5,512 nt of DNA from an uncultured Bacillota bacterium (GTDB lineage Bacteria > Bacillota_I > Bacilli_A > RF39 > UBA660), in NCBI GenBank assembly GCA_947176475.1, contig CAMWQX010000098.1:1-5512 (forward strand), in the 5' to 3' direction. The notes below the pieces were generated by a model. The model ran no database searches. It saw only the letters and a list, made by a program, of their open reading frames with translations, and had not been told where the DNA came from. Within the stretch, counting starts at the first letter, position 1, and each line of letters starts with the position of its first letter. This document shows positions 5,455-5,512 of the stretch, one piece after another. The position numbers and the translations under genes are program-made.

Positions 5455-5512
5455 GATAAAAAAAGAAGTAAAATGAAAACTTTTCGTTAATGTATATTGT
5501 AGAAGATAAAAA
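5455..5512. other. Intergenic tail with no gene seen
   Basis: These 58 AT-rich bases lie beyond the last terminator. The ATG at 5473 reads only five codons before TAA. TATATT at 5493-5498 could be a -10 element for a gene beyond the edge, but no -35 sits at a suitable distance, so I do not call a promoter. Confidence 0.5.

Noticed and set aside
1..5512. CRISPR array, tRNA/rRNA genes, insertion sequences or phage genes
   Set aside because: I saw no regularly spaced repeats, no cloverleaf or rRNA-like stretch, no transposase or integrase motifs and no terminal inverted repeats.

Overview
The window is very AT-rich, densely coded and all on the + strand. It uses the standard bacterial code: Trp codons are TGG and genes stop at TAA or TAG. 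Shine-Dalgarno sites are of the AGGAGGTGAT type, with short hairpin/T-run terminators. Together these suggest a low-GC Gram-positive lineage (Bacillota or a walled relative of the Mollicutes, probably uncultured and gut-associated). That placement is inferred from style and domain content, not from a marker gene.

Layout. (1) From the left edge to 1226 runs the 3' part of a gene that enters from outside the window: a Pro/Glu/Val-rich, very acidic linker followed by an all-helical C-terminal domain of unknown function. It ends at a rho-independent terminator (1228-1255). (2) A near-consensus promoter (1292-1320), with a 16-bp palindrome just upstream and an 8-bp direct repeat in its spacer, drives two genes 13 bp apart. 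The first (1354-3093) encodes a secreted SH3b plus GH73-like N-acetylglucosaminidase ending in a textbook type I dockerin. The second (3107-4627) encodes a membrane-anchored protein with a cohesin-like domain, a cadherin-like beta-sandwich, a membrane-proximal domain, one transmembrane helix and a charged cytoplasmic tail. The unit closes with a terminator whose 5' arm lies inside the second gene (4609-4641). (3) A separate gene (4675-5436) encodes a membrane-tethered protein that looks like a polysaccharide deacetylase (NodB fold) lacking its catalytic motifs, with its own terminator (5427-5454). The last 58 bases hold no recognisable gene.

How they may work together. The central pair reads as a miniature, non-cellulosomal cohesin-dockerin system. 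The enzyme carries the dockerin, the next gene carries the candidate receptor, and the receptor is held in the membrane. The predicted result is a peptidoglycan hydrolase docked non-covalently at the cell surface instead of anchored by sortase, choline or lipid. The downstream deacetylase-like protein would also face the wall, so positions 1354-5436 form a cell-envelope cluster. The cohesin call (a short, divergent domain) is the weakest link; the dockerin call is strong.
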